DNA from: Helicobacteraceae bacterium
Lineage (GTDB): Bacteria > Campylobacterota > Campylobacteria > Campylobacterales > Sulfurimonadaceae
Assembly (NCBI GenBank): GCA_947498025.1
Contig: CANMJR010000009.1
Coordinates: 1-64,000, forward strand
Direction of reading: 5' to 3'
Length of the DNA: 64,000 nt
In this document: one piece after another, positions 50,519-61,083 of the stretch
Layout: every line of letters starts with the position of its first letter
How positions within the stretch are numbered: the stretch's first letter is position 1
Position numbers and translations under genes: made by a program
The notes under the pieces: generated by a model
Database searches by the model: none
What the model saw: only the letters and a program-made list of their open reading frames with translations
Told to the model about the DNA's origin: nothing

Positions 50519-51352
50519 CTAATCCTCTAAAATATCATGTAGCTTATTTCCGTTTTCCAGCTCTTTGCGAACTTTGTCCCACTCGTCGTCTATGATACTC
50601 TGCTTTAGGTTTGTAAGCTCTTTTTCAAAGAGCTCAATCGCTTCTATTATGTTGGATTTATTTTGTCTAAAAATATCTTCCCACATGTTTGGAGAACTTT
50701 TCGCAAGGCGGCTCATTGAGCGAAAACCTCCGGCAGCAAGCAGCAAAATGTTCTCTTTTTTCTCCTGCTTCATAACGGTATTTGCAAGTGAATAGGAGAT
50801 GGCGTGGGGCATGTGTGAGATAAATGCTGCATGGCGGTCATGCTGTTTTGCCGACATAAAATATTTTTTCATCTCAAGTGAACTGAAAATAGTTTTTGCA
50901 ACCTCTCTTTGAATTGCACCGCTGTTTTCCAGGTCGCACAAAACTACAACTTTATCAGTGTAGAGATTCTCAATCGCGGCATAGGGACCAAAATTTTCTG
51001 TTCCCGTCATCGGGTGGGCAGCTACGAAATTTTTTCGTATTGACTGCGGAACAGACTCTATGATAATCTCTTTAGTGCTTCCTAAATCTATAATTGTGGT
51101 ACTCTCTTTCACATCAGTTAAATTTTTTAGAGTTGCAATTATTCCATTTACAGGAATCGCAAGAAAAATAACATCACACTCTTTTACTTCTTCAAATGGA
51201 ACAACTCTATCAACTAAACCGAGTTTTAAAGCATCTCTTTGGTGCTGTTCATTATGGTCGCTTCCAACGATGCTCTTAATAAAAGTTAATTTTTTTAGAC
51301 TAAGCGCTAGTGAGCCACCCATAAGTCCAAGTCCTACAATTGCTATATTCAT
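50519..51352 (-). CDS. tyrA: prephenate dehydrogenase
   Basis: MNIAIVGLGLMGGSLALSLKK...AAHPMTGTENFGP...ISHMPHAISYSLAN. Confidence 0.92.
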   Translation of the reverse strand: MNIAIVGLGLMGGSLALSLKKLTFIKSIVGSDHNEQHQRDALKLGLVDRVVPFEEVKECDVIFLAIPVNGIIATLKNLTDVKESTTIIDLGSTKEIIIESVPQSIRKNFVAAHPMTGTENFGPYAAIENLYTDKVVVLCDLENSGAIQREVAKTIFSSLEMKKYFMSAKQHDRHAAFISHMPHAISYSLANTVMKQEKKENILLLAAGGFRSMSRLAKSSPNMWEDIFRQNKSNIIEAIELFEKELTNLKQSIIDDEWDKVRKELENGNKLHDILED

Positions 51353-51661
51353 ATTCTATCTCTCTATTTATTTAGTGAATTTGTATTATTAATAAATACT
51401 CAAGGTCAGTATTCTAGCATCTTATGCTGTCAACCCACTGAAAATACCATAGAGTGTTTTCATAAAATAGGCAAGATGTAATAAAAAATCTAACTCTCTT
51501 TTGCAGGATTTGATTTGCTTTGAGATGATTTTTTTTAAATTTTATAGATGTTTCCAATGTATTACAAAAAGATGATATGCTGTTATAAAATAATTTTGAT
51601 TGATTTATATATCTATGGAAATTTCACTTATTCAAAGATGTATAAAAGAAAAGGGTGAGAG

Positions 51662-53590
51662 ATGAAAAGATATACACAAAGTAAAGAATCGTATCAAAAG
51701 CTCTTAAAAGCTCCCTATCAGCTTATTGGAGTCATGACTTTTATAGTTGTTCTTATTACTACTATTTCTATTTATCGTCTCTATAATATCGGATTTGAAC
51801 AGCAAAAGAAGCGTCTCACAGAAGCGGTGCAGAGTCAGGCGGTTATGATTAATAGTATAGTAGAACATGCAATACATGACCATATAAATTCAAAGATTGA
51901 CATAGAAGAAGAAGTTTTAGAAGGTCTCATGAATGCTCACAAGCAATTTGTAGGATTTGGTGAGACGGGTGAATATACACTTGCCAAATTAAATGAAGGC
52001 AAAATTCATTTTTTACTGCGTCATCGTCACACAGAAGTTGATACTATGGAAGATGTCTCTGTAGAACATTCACAATTGGCAGAACCGATGCGAAGAGCGC
52101 TTAATGGTGAAATAGGAGCTTTCATTGGCACAGACTATCGCGGTGCAACAGTTCTTGCGGCATATACACCTATAAAGAGGCTAGGTTGGGGAATCGTTGC
52201 TAAAATTGATATCTCAGAGATTAGAGCTCCATACATAGAAGAAACACTCTATGGCATAGTTGGTGCAGTTTTCATTATATTGTTCGGCTCTATGGTGATT
52301 GTTCGTTTTATTCATCCGCTTATACAAGAGATTGACAATGCAAGAGAATACAATCGGATGCTTTTTAATGAATCTCCCATAGGACTTGCCTTTACAGATT
52401 TTGAAGGTCATATGGTCGATGTAAACTCGGCACTTTTAAAGTTGACCGGCTACACAGAAGATGAGTTTTTGAATTTAAGTTACTGGGATATTACTCCACA
52501 AAAATATGAACACCAAGAAGAGGAACAGTTACACAAACTTCTGCTTGAAAAATGTTACGGTCCTTATGAAAAAGAGTATATTCATAAAGATGGACATTTA
52601 ATAAATGTAAGGCTCTCAGGATGTTTGATTGAGCAAGGCGGAAGAATTTATATCTCGTCAAGCATTGAAGATATTACTGAATATGTACACAATATTAGAG
52701 CTTTAAAAGAAGCAGCTCTTGTGTTTGAAAACACACATGAAGGAATCTTGATAACAGATGAGAATGTTAAAGTCGTTAGGATTAACTCTCCTTTTACGAA
52801 GATTACAGGATATACATTTGATGAAGTTGTTGGACTCAATCCTAACTTTTTACAATCCGGTGCACATGATGAAGCGTTTTACAAAAATATATGGGATATC
52901 ATCCAAAAAAATGGTTCATGGTACGGAGAGTTAAACGACAGAAGAAAAAATGGAGAATATTTTGCTACTATGCAAAGTATTACAGCAATAAAAGATGAAA
53001 ATAATAAAATCAGCGGTTATGTGTCTGTATTTTCCGATATTAGTGAGCGTAAAACGTATGAATTTAAATTACTGCATCTTGCAAGTCATGATGCACTTAC
53101 ATCTTTGCCAAATAGAACACATTTTCATGATAATCTGAGAAATGCTATTCAGAATGCAAAACGAAATAAATATAAAATTGCTGTACTCTTTTTGGATCTC
53201 AATGATTTTAAAAAGGTCAATGATACGTTAGGTCATGAAGTCGGTGATGCACTTTTAAAAGAAGTGTCGAGTCGTTTAAAAGAGTCTTTGAGAGGAGCAG
53301 ATACCGTTGCAAGACTCGGAGGAGATGAATTTGCAATTGTGCTACATGAAATAAAAAGCGTTGATAATGCAGTTGAAGTAGCTCAAAAAATCATTCAAAA
53401 AGTAAGTGAACCTTTTAAAGTAGGAGAAACAATTTTAATACCTTCAATAAGTATAGGGATTAGCATCTATCCCGAGCATAGCGATGATGGAGATAAACTT
53501 TTAAAATTTGCCGATAAAGCAATGTATGTAGCAAAACAGAGAAAAAATGGAACATGCGAACTTTTTGATTTGAATAAAAATTATGAGTGA
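51662..53590 (+). CDS. membrane PAS-PAS-GGDEF diguanylate cyclase
   Basis: Two PAS regions and DALTSLPNRTHF...ADTVARLGGDEFAIVL. Confidence 0.92.
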   Translation: MKRYTQSKESYQKLLKAPYQLIGVMTFIVVLITTISIYRLYNIGFEQQKKRLTEAVQSQAVMINSIVEHAIHDHINSKIDIEEEVLEGLMNAHKQFVGFGETGEYTLAKLNEGKIHFLLRHRHTEVDTMEDVSVEHSQLAEPMRRALNGEIGAFIGTDYRGATVLAAYTPIKRLGWGIVAKIDISEIRAPYIEETLYGIVGAVFIILFGSMVIVRFIHPLIQEIDNAREYNRMLFNESPIGLAFTDFEGHMVDVNSALLKLTGYTEDEFLNLSYWDITPQKYEHQEEEQLHKLLLEKCYGPYEKEYIHKDGHLINVRLSGCLIEQGGRIYISSSIEDITEYVHNIRALKEAALVFENTHEGILITDENVKVVRINSPFTKITGYTFDEVVGLNPNFLQSGAHDEAFYKNIWDIIQKNGSWYGELNDRRKNGEYFATMQSITAIKDENNKISGYVSVFSDISERKTYEFKLLHLASHDALTSLPNRTHFHDNLRNAIQNAKRNKYKIAVLFLDLNDFKKVNDTLGHEVGDALLKEVSSRLKESLRGADTVARLGGDEFAIVLHEIKSVDNAVEVAQKIIQKVSEPFKVGETILIPSISIGISIYPEHSDDGDKLLKFADKAMYVAKQRKNGTCELFDLNKNYE

Positions 53591-53779
53591 TTTTTTTGCA
53601 TCGTTTTTTCATCGTTTTTTTTCAATGAGATTTCAAGGATGCATAGCAAACATTGCTTATATGGATGCTACTTTCTGTTATTATCTGAAATAGAAATCCA
53701 GAAATTCCCGCATCGTCTTACTTAATTTTAACCTCTTAAAAGGTAGAATCACCTCTTATTTTACAACAAATGGATTTTA

Positions 53780-56014
53780 ATGAAAATTTTTCTGGCTTCA
53801 ATTTTAACACTACTGAGTATCAACGCTTTTGCTTTTACCGTAAAGTCTATCAAATATGAGGGGATGATTCACATGTCAGAGCCTGTTGCACTGAGAATGC
53901 TCGATTTTGAGGTGGGACAAGATGTGGATGAAAAAACGATTGATGAAGCTATTAAAAAGTACTTTAAACAGGGTTACTTTACCGATATTTGGGTTGAAAA
54001 TGAAAATGGGGATGTGACATTCAAGTTTAAAGAAAAGCCTGTTATTTCACTGATTGAACTTAAGGGTTGGAAAGAGAGCGATGAGGAGATTAAAAAGTCG
54101 GTTATCCAGATTAAAAAAGGCTCTTTATACAATCAGCAAAAATTAGAAGCTGCAAAAAAAAGAATTATAGAAGCAATAAATAAAGATGGCAAGATAGATA
54201 GTGTTGTTGAAGTAGAAGAAGAGCACCTTGATAACGGGAGTATCAAAGTTACTTTCATTGTGAATGAGGGTGAGAAAATTGTTATTCAAAAGTTAGAATA
54301 TAGCGGTGTAGTAGGACTTGACAGCAGTGAATTTGATAGTGTTATCGCAAACAAAGAGCATGAATTTATGGGTTGGTTATGGGGAAGAAATGATGGTAAG
54401 ATGAGTCTTGCAGATTTAGAGTATGACCCCCTTAGAATTCGTGACTATTATATGCAGTTTGGTTATTTGGATTCAAAAATAAGTACTCCATTTGCCAGAG
54501 CAAATTTTGACCACTATAAAGCCGACATGAGTTATCAAGTGGAAGAGGGTGCAGTATATACAATAAATAGTGTCTCAGTTAGTCAAACTAAAAGTGTTAT
54601 AGAAGAAGAGAAGATAAAAGAGGTTATCAGTTTGGAAAAAGGAAAAGTATTTAATATTAAGACTTTTCGTGAAGATGCAGATAAAATCAAAACCCTTATA
54701 GCAGATTTAAGCTACGCCTATGTTCAGGTAATGTCTGATTTAAAAAAGAACAAAGATAATACTGTTGATGTGGTTTTTAAAATTGTTCCTGGTGATAAGG
54801 TGAAAATCAGAGACGTAATTGTCTCCGGAAACACAAGAACGCTTGATAGAATTGTGAGACGAGAGCTCTACCTTGGACCAGGGGACATGTACTCTTTAAC
54901 AGATTTGAAAGATTCAAGAAATTCACTTGGGCGACTTGGCTACTTTGACAGTAATACTATTGAAGAGAAAAGAGTTGACAATCAAACTATGGATTTGATA
55001 GTAAAAGTAAAAGAGGCACCGACAGGAAATATACAAGTCGGTGGAGGATATGGAAGCTACGGCGGTCTTTTAGTTAGCCTTGGTGTGAATGATTCAAATG
55101 TATGGGGTTCAGGGATAAATGTCGGCGTTCGGGCAGAAAAATCGGAGCTGACTCAAAACGCCTCTTTTAATATCTCAAACCCACGATTGAACGATAGCGA
55201 TTTTAGCGGTAATTTTGCTGTTACTAAATCAATGTATGAATATATTGCCTATAGCGTAGATACTGATGGACTTTTAGCAGGTATAGGACATAAATTTTCA
55301 AGACATGTTACAGGCTATCTTGGATATGGTTACTCACAAAACAGATATTATAATATCAGTGAAACTAATGTTCTCTACACTCCTGCATACATAACAAGAT
55401 ATTTTGAAAGTTATTCAAAAGGTTCAGTTACTACAAGTCTTAGTTTTGATAATACGGATGACTACTATCTTCCTCGCGAAGGTTTTACACTAAGTCAAAG
55501 TTTTGAAAGAGCCGGTGTCGGGGGAGATGCAGATTTTCTTAAAAGCAGAACGACATTCGGAAAGTATAACGGCTTAGAAAGCTATATTGGATTTGATGCT
55601 ATATTGAGATATAAAGCTAGATACAATGCAGTTTTAAATCCAATAAATTTGCCTATCAATGAGAAGGTGTTTATGGGTGGACTAGGGAGCGTGAGAGGGT
55701 ATCAATCATACTCTATTTCCCCAGTGGATACTACAAATAGTTCATTAAGAACAGGTGGCAAACAAACTTTTTCAAACAATCTAGAACTTAGCTTACCGCT
55801 TGTTCCTAAGGCTAAAATGCGTATGGTAGCCTTTGCTGATTGGGGATTTATAGGTGAAGATTCGTTAGAAGAGTATTCTCGTGGCGGTTACGGTATGGGT
55901 CTTGAGTGGTTTTCACCTGTGGGACCTATTCAGTTAATGTTTGCAAATCCACTTAATGAGCATGTTGGTGACAGAACTGCTCAGTTTGAATTCACTATGG
56001 GACAGAGATTTTAA
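53780..56014 (+). CDS. bamA: outer membrane assembly factor BamA
   Basis: POTRA repeats, GNTRTLDRIVRRELYLGPGD, GLGSVRGYQ, C-terminal FTMGQRF. Confidence 0.95.
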   Translation: MKIFLASILTLLSINAFAFTVKSIKYEGMIHMSEPVALRMLDFEVGQDVDEKTIDEAIKKYFKQGYFTDIWVENENGDVTFKFKEKPVISLIELKGWKESDEEIKKSVIQIKKGSLYNQQKLEAAKKRIIEAINKDGKIDSVVEVEEEHLDNGSIKVTFIVNEGEKIVIQKLEYSGVVGLDSSEFDSVIANKEHEFMGWLWGRNDGKMSLADLEYDPLRIRDYYMQFGYLDSKISTPFARANFDHYKADMSYQVEEGAVYTINSVSVSQTKSVIEEEKIKEVISLEKGKVFNIKTFREDADKIKTLIADLSYAYVQVMSDLKKNKDNTVDVVFKIVPGDKVKIRDVIVSGNTRTLDRIVRRELYLGPGDMYSLTDLKDSRNSLGRLGYFDSNTIEEKRVDNQTMDLIVKVKEAPTGNIQVGGGYGSYGGLLVSLGVNDSNVWGSGINVGVRAEKSELTQNASFNISNPRLNDSDFSGNFAVTKSMYEYIAYSVDTDGLLAGIGHKFSRHVTGYLGYGYSQNRYYNISETNVLYTPAYITRYFESYSKGSVTTSLSFDNTDDYYLPREGFTLSQSFERAGVGGDADFLKSRTTFGKYNGLESYIGFDAILRYKARYNAVLNPINLPINEKVFMGGLGSVRGYQSYSISPVDTTNSSLRTGGKQTFSNNLELSLPLVPKAKMRMVAFADWGFIGEDSLEEYSRGGYGMGLEWFSPVGPIQLMFANPLNEHVGDRTAQFEFTMGQRF

Positions 56015-57471
56015 AATTCTACTTTAAAATTTTTTAGTTCTATTAGTTTTTTTACAGCTTCTTTACTTAGGTAGAGGCTGTTTGAAGATTCTACTTTTAA
56101 AACACCATCTTCAAATTTTAAGTCAAAATCGATGTTTCTTGGTCTATGGCTAAGGAGTGCAACACTTAGCGAAATAAGGTAGCTAAGCGACTCTACGGTA
56201 TTTAAATCCGGAAGCAAATCTTTATACTTTTGCATATGATCATTCGTAGGAAGTTTGTTTTTTGCAAATCTTGCTAAAGTGGAAATAAGCTGAATCTGTT
56301 TGTGTGTAAAGCCATACTCTAATGCACCTTGCAAGAGGTAATAACTATGTTTATTTTGAGAGTAGAAGTGTATGCTATTGCCTGTCTGATAAAGTTTTGC
56401 TGCAATCGCTAAATCGCTTTTGTATCGTATATCTATCTTTAAATAAGAGTGTGTTAAATCGAAAAGTTTTTTGCTGAGCAAGTTGAGTTGATTCGCAAAA
56501 GCTCTATCCTTGATATGGAAGTCGAGTAGGTGTCTCACAGAAGTGTTGAAGTTATGCGGAAATTTATCTTTGGAATTCCTGAGTAAATCACTTAAATAAA
56601 CACCCTCTCTCACACCCACACCGCTTGTAATAAGTTTTTTTATTGAGAGTTTTTTTAACACCCTGCTTAGTATTAAAGCACCGGGCTTAATGATGTCAAA
56701 TCTATCCTCTTTAATATTTAATTTTCTTAGTTTTGACTCATCAGCATCTAAAATTTCAGATATAAAATCTTTAAAATCCGATACTTTACATTCGAAGGCA
56801 TGGAGTTTATTTAGGGGATAATTGCTATTTATCATAATAGCACTTGATATTGCTCTAAATGTGCCACCAATCCCCACAAGTGTAGATGCATCCAATTTGT
56901 CTAGGGCGGTCAGCTTTGAGTCTATATAACTTACAGCTTCTTTTATACTGTTTTTGTCAAAAAATAGCTCTTTTAGCCTTACTGTTCCGAGTTCAAGCGA
57001 GATAGTATTACTAACACTATTTTTATCTATAAGTGTGAATTCTGTAGAACCGCCGCCTATATCAATGCTTATTGCATTTTTTTGTTCAGGAAGTAGATTC
57101 GCACATGCAATTCCGCCATAATATGCTTCCTTCTCTCCATCAATGATTTTAATATTGAGTTTGAGCTCTTTTTTTACTTTCTCAAGAAACTCATTTTTAT
57201 TGGGTGCATCACGAAGAGCTGATGTTGCTACACATAACACTTTTCTTGCTTGGAAGGAGTTTATAATTGATTGAAAATCAGCAAGGGCTTCAAAAGTCCT
57301 CTGCATTGGAGTTTTTTGGAGGTTGCCTCCATTTTGGTAAGCATTTTCAGATAACCTTACCTTACTTTTGGCTTCGTGAAGCAGATAAAATGCAAAGCGA
57401 GAAGTTCGCTCATAAATAACCATTCTAACAGAGTTGGAACCTATGTCAATTACTGCTACTCTCTTTGCCAA
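56011..57471 (-). CDS. ppx: Ppx/GppA phosphatase
   Basis: AVIDIGSNSVRMVIYE...AISIDIGGGSTEFTLID. Confidence 0.92.
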   Translation of the reverse strand: MAKRVAVIDIGSNSVRMVIYERTSRFAFYLLHEAKSKVRLSENAYQNGGNLQKTPMQRTFEALADFQSIINSFQARKVLCVATSALRDAPNKNEFLEKVKKELKLNIKIIDGEKEAYYGGIACANLLPEQKNAISIDIGGGSTEFTLIDKNSVSNTISLELGTVRLKELFFDKNSIKEAVSYIDSKLTALDKLDASTLVGIGGTFRAISSAIMINSNYPLNKLHAFECKVSDFKDFISEILDADESKLRKLNIKEDRFDIIKPGALILSRVLKKLSIKKLITSGVGVREGVYLSDLLRNSKDKFPHNFNTSVRHLLDFHIKDRAFANQLNLLSKKLFDLTHSYLKIDIRYKSDLAIAAKLYQTGNSIHFYSQNKHSYYLLQGALEYGFTHKQIQLISTLARFAKNKLPTNDHMQKYKDLLPDLNTVESLSYLISLSVALLSHRPRNIDFDLKFEDGVLKVESSNSLYLSKEAVKKLIELKNFKVEF

Positions 57472-57475
57472 ATTC

Positions 57476-57727
57476 CTATTCTTCTCTTAATATATTTTTA
57501 TATTTGTGCTGAAGTTCAGCAATAGATTCAACATTGTCTTTGTCGGGGATTATACAATCAACAGGACAAACCGATATGCATGCCGGCTCATCATAAACAC
57601 TTACGCATTCAGTACAACGATCCGGATCTATAAAATAGATTGGATCACCCTCTTCAATCGCTGTTGTCGGGCATTCTTCTCGACATGCATCACACGCTAT
57701 ACACTCATCATTTATCAGTAGAGCCAT
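57476..57727 (-). CDS. YfhL-like 2[4Fe-4S] ferredoxin
   Basis: MALLINDECIACDACREECPTTAIEEGDPIYFIDPDRCTECVSVYDEPACISVCPVDCI. Confidence 0.92.
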   Translation of the reverse strand: MALLINDECIACDACREECPTTAIEEGDPIYFIDPDRCTECVSVYDEPACISVCPVDCIIPDKDNVESIAELQHKYKNILREE

Positions 57728-57835
57728 TATAAAACCTTATGTTTAATACTTCATTTTTGAAGATTAATTTATCTAATATATATATGCCCGATTTATATCA
57801 AAATATAGCTTCATAAATTTTTAAATAAGCCAAAT

Positions 57836-59137
57836 TTAGTTATTTCTTGGCAGTATGCATGAAAGTTTTGAATTGAGTTGGAGAGAGGCAATCGTTCCGT
57901 CTATACCATCTTTTCTATTTTCTACTTTTATTTTTGCACCTAGGGCATCGGCTGCACTTTTTGCCAGAAATAGACCCAACCCGACACCGGATTTATTCCC
58001 TTGTCTTTTAAATGGAGCAAATAAATCGACACTGTCATCTATTCCGCATCCCTCATCAATTACTTCAATCAGCAGACCTACATTGTCTTGTGAACTCTTT
58101 AGTGTTACACTTCTATCTTGTGGTGTGAATTTTAGAGCGTTTTGTAAAAAATTTTGGATAATCTGATTTAATAGACTTACTTGAAGTGTAGCCATAAATC
58201 CATTTGGTTCAAAAATTATATTTAGCGTTTTTCCCTCATTTTCAGCTAAAAGTTTAAAATCATTCGCTTTTTGTTTAAGCACCTCTATAACATCAACTGT
58301 TGTTGGTTTATCAAGCTGAGCCCCTTCCTGTCTGCCTATATTAAGAATATTTGATACAATTATATTCATCTCATCTATTGTTTTATTTGTAACCATGAGA
58401 GCTTCTATATACTCCTCAGGAGTTCTTCTTTTGAGGAGGGTAACTTGATTTTTTAGTTTGATTATTGCTAGAGGTGTCTTTAATTCATGCGCCGTTCCTA
58501 TAAAGAGTTCTTTCTGATATTTTACAAAGTTTTGAATTCTTGCTATGAGATGATTTATGGTAACTCCAAGTGGCTCAAACTCATCGGGCAGCTCTTTAAC
58601 TTTTATCTGTTTAATGAGGTGTTCATTCATATTTGAGAGCCTAGAACTTAATATTTTAAGTGGTGAAACCAACATTTTTGAAAGCATGACAGCATATATA
58701 ATTACTAGCACAAAGCCAATAATATTTATAAAAAATATGTAGTGCAAAATCTTGTCTAAAAGTACTTTTGTCGGAGTAATCTCTTTGGTTATTTTTAAAT
58801 AGCTTAGGTTGTCTAAATTAAATGGATAGATAAGTGTTAAAAATACCTGTTTATCTATGCTGTTTTCATATAAATCAACATCTACATGTGACTTTTTAAG
58901 ATAAATAATCTCTATATTTAGAGCAAGGTAAAAGTCAGGAGAGGAAGAATCTATCTGCATTATAGACTTATTATTAGCAATATTTTTTGCATACTGGATT
59001 AACTCATGTCGTTTTTCATCATAAATAGATTTTTCGATGTAAAAATATAAAAATGAAGAAAATATAAGTATTAACAAAGCAGATGCAAAAATAAGTTGGA
59101 TGAGAAAGTTTCTTCTGATACTTCTTTTGGAAAACAT
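57836..59137 (-). CDS. membrane sensor histidine kinase
   Basis: GTAHELKTPLAIIKLKNQV H-box; GVGLGLFLAKS G-box. Confidence 0.92.
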   Translation of the reverse strand: MFSKRSIRRNFLIQLIFASALLILIFSSFLYFYIEKSIYDEKRHELIQYAKNIANNKSIMQIDSSSPDFYLALNIEIIYLKKSHVDVDLYENSIDKQVFLTLIYPFNLDNLSYLKITKEITPTKVLLDKILHYIFFINIIGFVLVIIYAVMLSKMLVSPLKILSSRLSNMNEHLIKQIKVKELPDEFEPLGVTINHLIARIQNFVKYQKELFIGTAHELKTPLAIIKLKNQVTLLKRRTPEEYIEALMVTNKTIDEMNIIVSNILNIGRQEGAQLDKPTTVDVIEVLKQKANDFKLLAENEGKTLNIIFEPNGFMATLQVSLLNQIIQNFLQNALKFTPQDRSVTLKSSQDNVGLLIEVIDEGCGIDDSVDLFAPFKRQGNKSGVGLGLFLAKSAADALGAKIKVENRKDGIDGTIASLQLNSKLSCILPRNN

Positions 59138-59242
59138 ATTTTCGCCTTAGGAATAATTATTGCAATTATAACTGAGTAAATTTAAAAATAAAAAAAGTTT
59201 TGAATTTTTTCAGCCCAAAGGGGGCTGAGAGAAGAGGGTGTA

Positions 59243-59917
59243 TTAATTAATTTCTTTTGGAAAACAAAAACGGTAACCACGACGACGAACAGTTTCAATA
59301 GTTGTAATACCTAGCGGCTTGTCCATTTTTTGTCTTATTTGGTTAATCGCTACTTCAATTACATTTGGAGTCACAAGTTCCGGTTCTTCCCAAATAGCAT
59401 CAAGCAGTTGCTCTTTTGAAACAATCTGATCACGGTGACGAGCTAGGTGAGTTAAAACTTCAAAAGGTTTTCCTTTGAGTTCAATCTCTTGCTCTTTGTA
59501 TGTGATTTTTTCTTCTTCCGGATTAATAATTAAATCTTCAATTTCTATAATATTGCTACCGCCAAAACGAAGACGAGCCTCAATACGAGCAATAAGAACA
59601 TCAAAATCAAAAGGTTTACGGATATAGTCGTCTGCACCGCTTCTTAGTGCTTCAATTTCACTTTCGTTGTCATCTCTTGCAGATAAAACAACTACAACAG
59701 TCTTAGGAGTTTTAGATTTAATATCACCAATGATATCAACAGAGTTTCCATCCGGAAGCATCCAATCCATTAGAACTAAATCATAATTACGAATGTCTAA
59801 GTAGTACTCACCGTCTTTAAGAGTCTCTACTACATCGCTTTGGTAACCAAATTCCTTTAATCCCTCTGCGAGCATCTTATTTAATGTAACTTCGTCTTCT
59901 ATAATCAAAATGCGCAT
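59243..59917 (-). CDS. hsrA: OmpR-family response regulator, HsrA (HP1043) type
   Basis: C-terminal EVLTHLARHRDQIVSKEQLLDAIWEEPELVTPNVIEVAINQIRQKMDKPLGITTIETVRRRGYRFC closely matches remembered H. pylori HP1043. Confidence 0.85.
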   Translation of the reverse strand: MRILIIEDEVTLNKMLAEGLKEFGYQSDVVETLKDGEYYLDIRNYDLVLMDWMLPDGNSVDIIGDIKSKTPKTVVVVLSARDDNESEIEALRSGADDYIRKPFDFDVLIARIEARLRFGGSNIIEIEDLIINPEEEKITYKEQEIELKGKPFEVLTHLARHRDQIVSKEQLLDAIWEEPELVTPNVIEVAINQIRQKMDKPLGITTIETVRRRGYRFCFPKEIN

Positions 59918-60024
59918 TAATGTTTTCCTATATGTGAATATTTTGGCGAAAGTGTATCATAATTTTAGGTTAGTTTAAAGTTTTTTTCAATTTTCTTTAA
60001 TAAAAGTTTTATTTACAATTAAGA

Positions 60025-60351
60025 TTAGAGAGTAAAAAGAGTGCTGACGCTTACTTTGGCATCTGCTAAGATAGAGGGTTTTGTGATTTTTAGGTTTATT
60101 TTTTGAATTGTTAAAAATTTGTTCACTAATTTTGAGATTAAATCATTTAACGCATCTTCAATCAAATAATATTGGTTTACTATTACCTCATTTTTTATAA
60201 TTTCTACAATCTCGGCATAATTTATAAATTCATTTTTTTTAAACTCATAATCTATAGTTAGGTTAACTACGACATCTTGGGGAGTTGCCCTTTCAAAGTC
60301 TAAAATTCCAATAATACACTGAAATTTCAAATCTTCTATATGTATAGTCAT
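60025..60351 (-). CDS. folB: dihydroneopterin aldolase
   Basis: MTIHIEDLKFQCIIGILDFERATPQDVVVNLTIDYEF. Confidence 0.82.
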   Translation of the reverse strand: MTIHIEDLKFQCIIGILDFERATPQDVVVNLTIDYEFKKNEFINYAEIVEIIKNEVIVNQYYLIEDALNDLISKLVNKFLTIQKINLKITKPSILADAKVSVSTLFTL

Positions 60352-60965
60352 CAGACAACTCGTTTTTCTTCACCCTTGATTACGCGAATAATATTTGGTA
60401 TGTGTTTGTAAAAGAGTATAAATCCTATAAATAGAGCAGGTGCATGCGCCATTTGGGGGTGAATAATAAAAGTAGAAATCATCAAAGCCAGAACTCCCGT
60501 TAAAGAGGAGATAGAAGAAATTCTGATAGTTTTAGCAGATACTCCCCAAACAACGAGAGCAATTGCGGTTTCCAGCGGTAGCATAAACATCATAACACCC
60601 ATTCCGGTCGCAACACCTTTTCCACCCTCAAATCCAAGGTATGGACTAAAACAGTGTCCAATAACCGCTAAAACAGCAATTCCCCAAAGTGTTGCTTCAC
60701 TAAGTCCCACAAAATAGGCAACCGCTAAAACTAAAGCACCTTTAACAGCATCCAATGCCAAGGTGGCAATTCCAAGTTTTTTTGCTAAAGCAGGGTTTGT
60801 TTCTTTAACAACTCTAAGTACATTTGTAGCCCCAATACTTCCAGAACCGTTAGACTTAATATCTACTCCGGCAAACTTTTTTGCAAGCAATAGACCAAAA
60901 GGAATCCCGCCTACAAGATATGCCGCTATAAAAAACTGAACATTAGTGTTAAATAAAAAATCCAT
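60351..60965 (-). CDS. plsY: glycerol-3-phosphate acyltransferase
   Basis: YLVGGIPFGLLLAKKFAGVDIKSNGSGSIGATNVLRV...GHCFSPYLGFEGGKGVATGMGV. Confidence 0.94.
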   Translation of the reverse strand: MDFLFNTNVQFFIAAYLVGGIPFGLLLAKKFAGVDIKSNGSGSIGATNVLRVVKETNPALAKKLGIATLALDAVKGALVLAVAYFVGLSEATLWGIAVLAVIGHCFSPYLGFEGGKGVATGMGVMMFMLPLETAIALVVWGVSAKTIRISSISSLTGVLALMISTFIIHPQMAHAPALFIGFILFYKHIPNIIRVIKGEEKRVV

Positions 60966-61083
60966 GAAATACCTTAAATATGTAATTACGACATTCTACT
61001 TTAAGTATATTTATAAGCATATAAAAATAGAGTTGTTTTTGAATTTTGATATAATAACGCACTTTTAACTAGAGGATATTTTA

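Noticed and set aside
53590-53700. T-rich direct repeats (catcgttttttcatcgtttttttt) after the diguanylate cyclase gene
   Set aside because: Short and low complexity; no clear function or recurrence.
59210-59232. CAGCCCAAAGGGGGCTG as terminator of hsrA
   Set aside because: A stem is present, but on the minus strand it is followed by A-rich rather than T-rich sequence immediately, so the call is uncertain.
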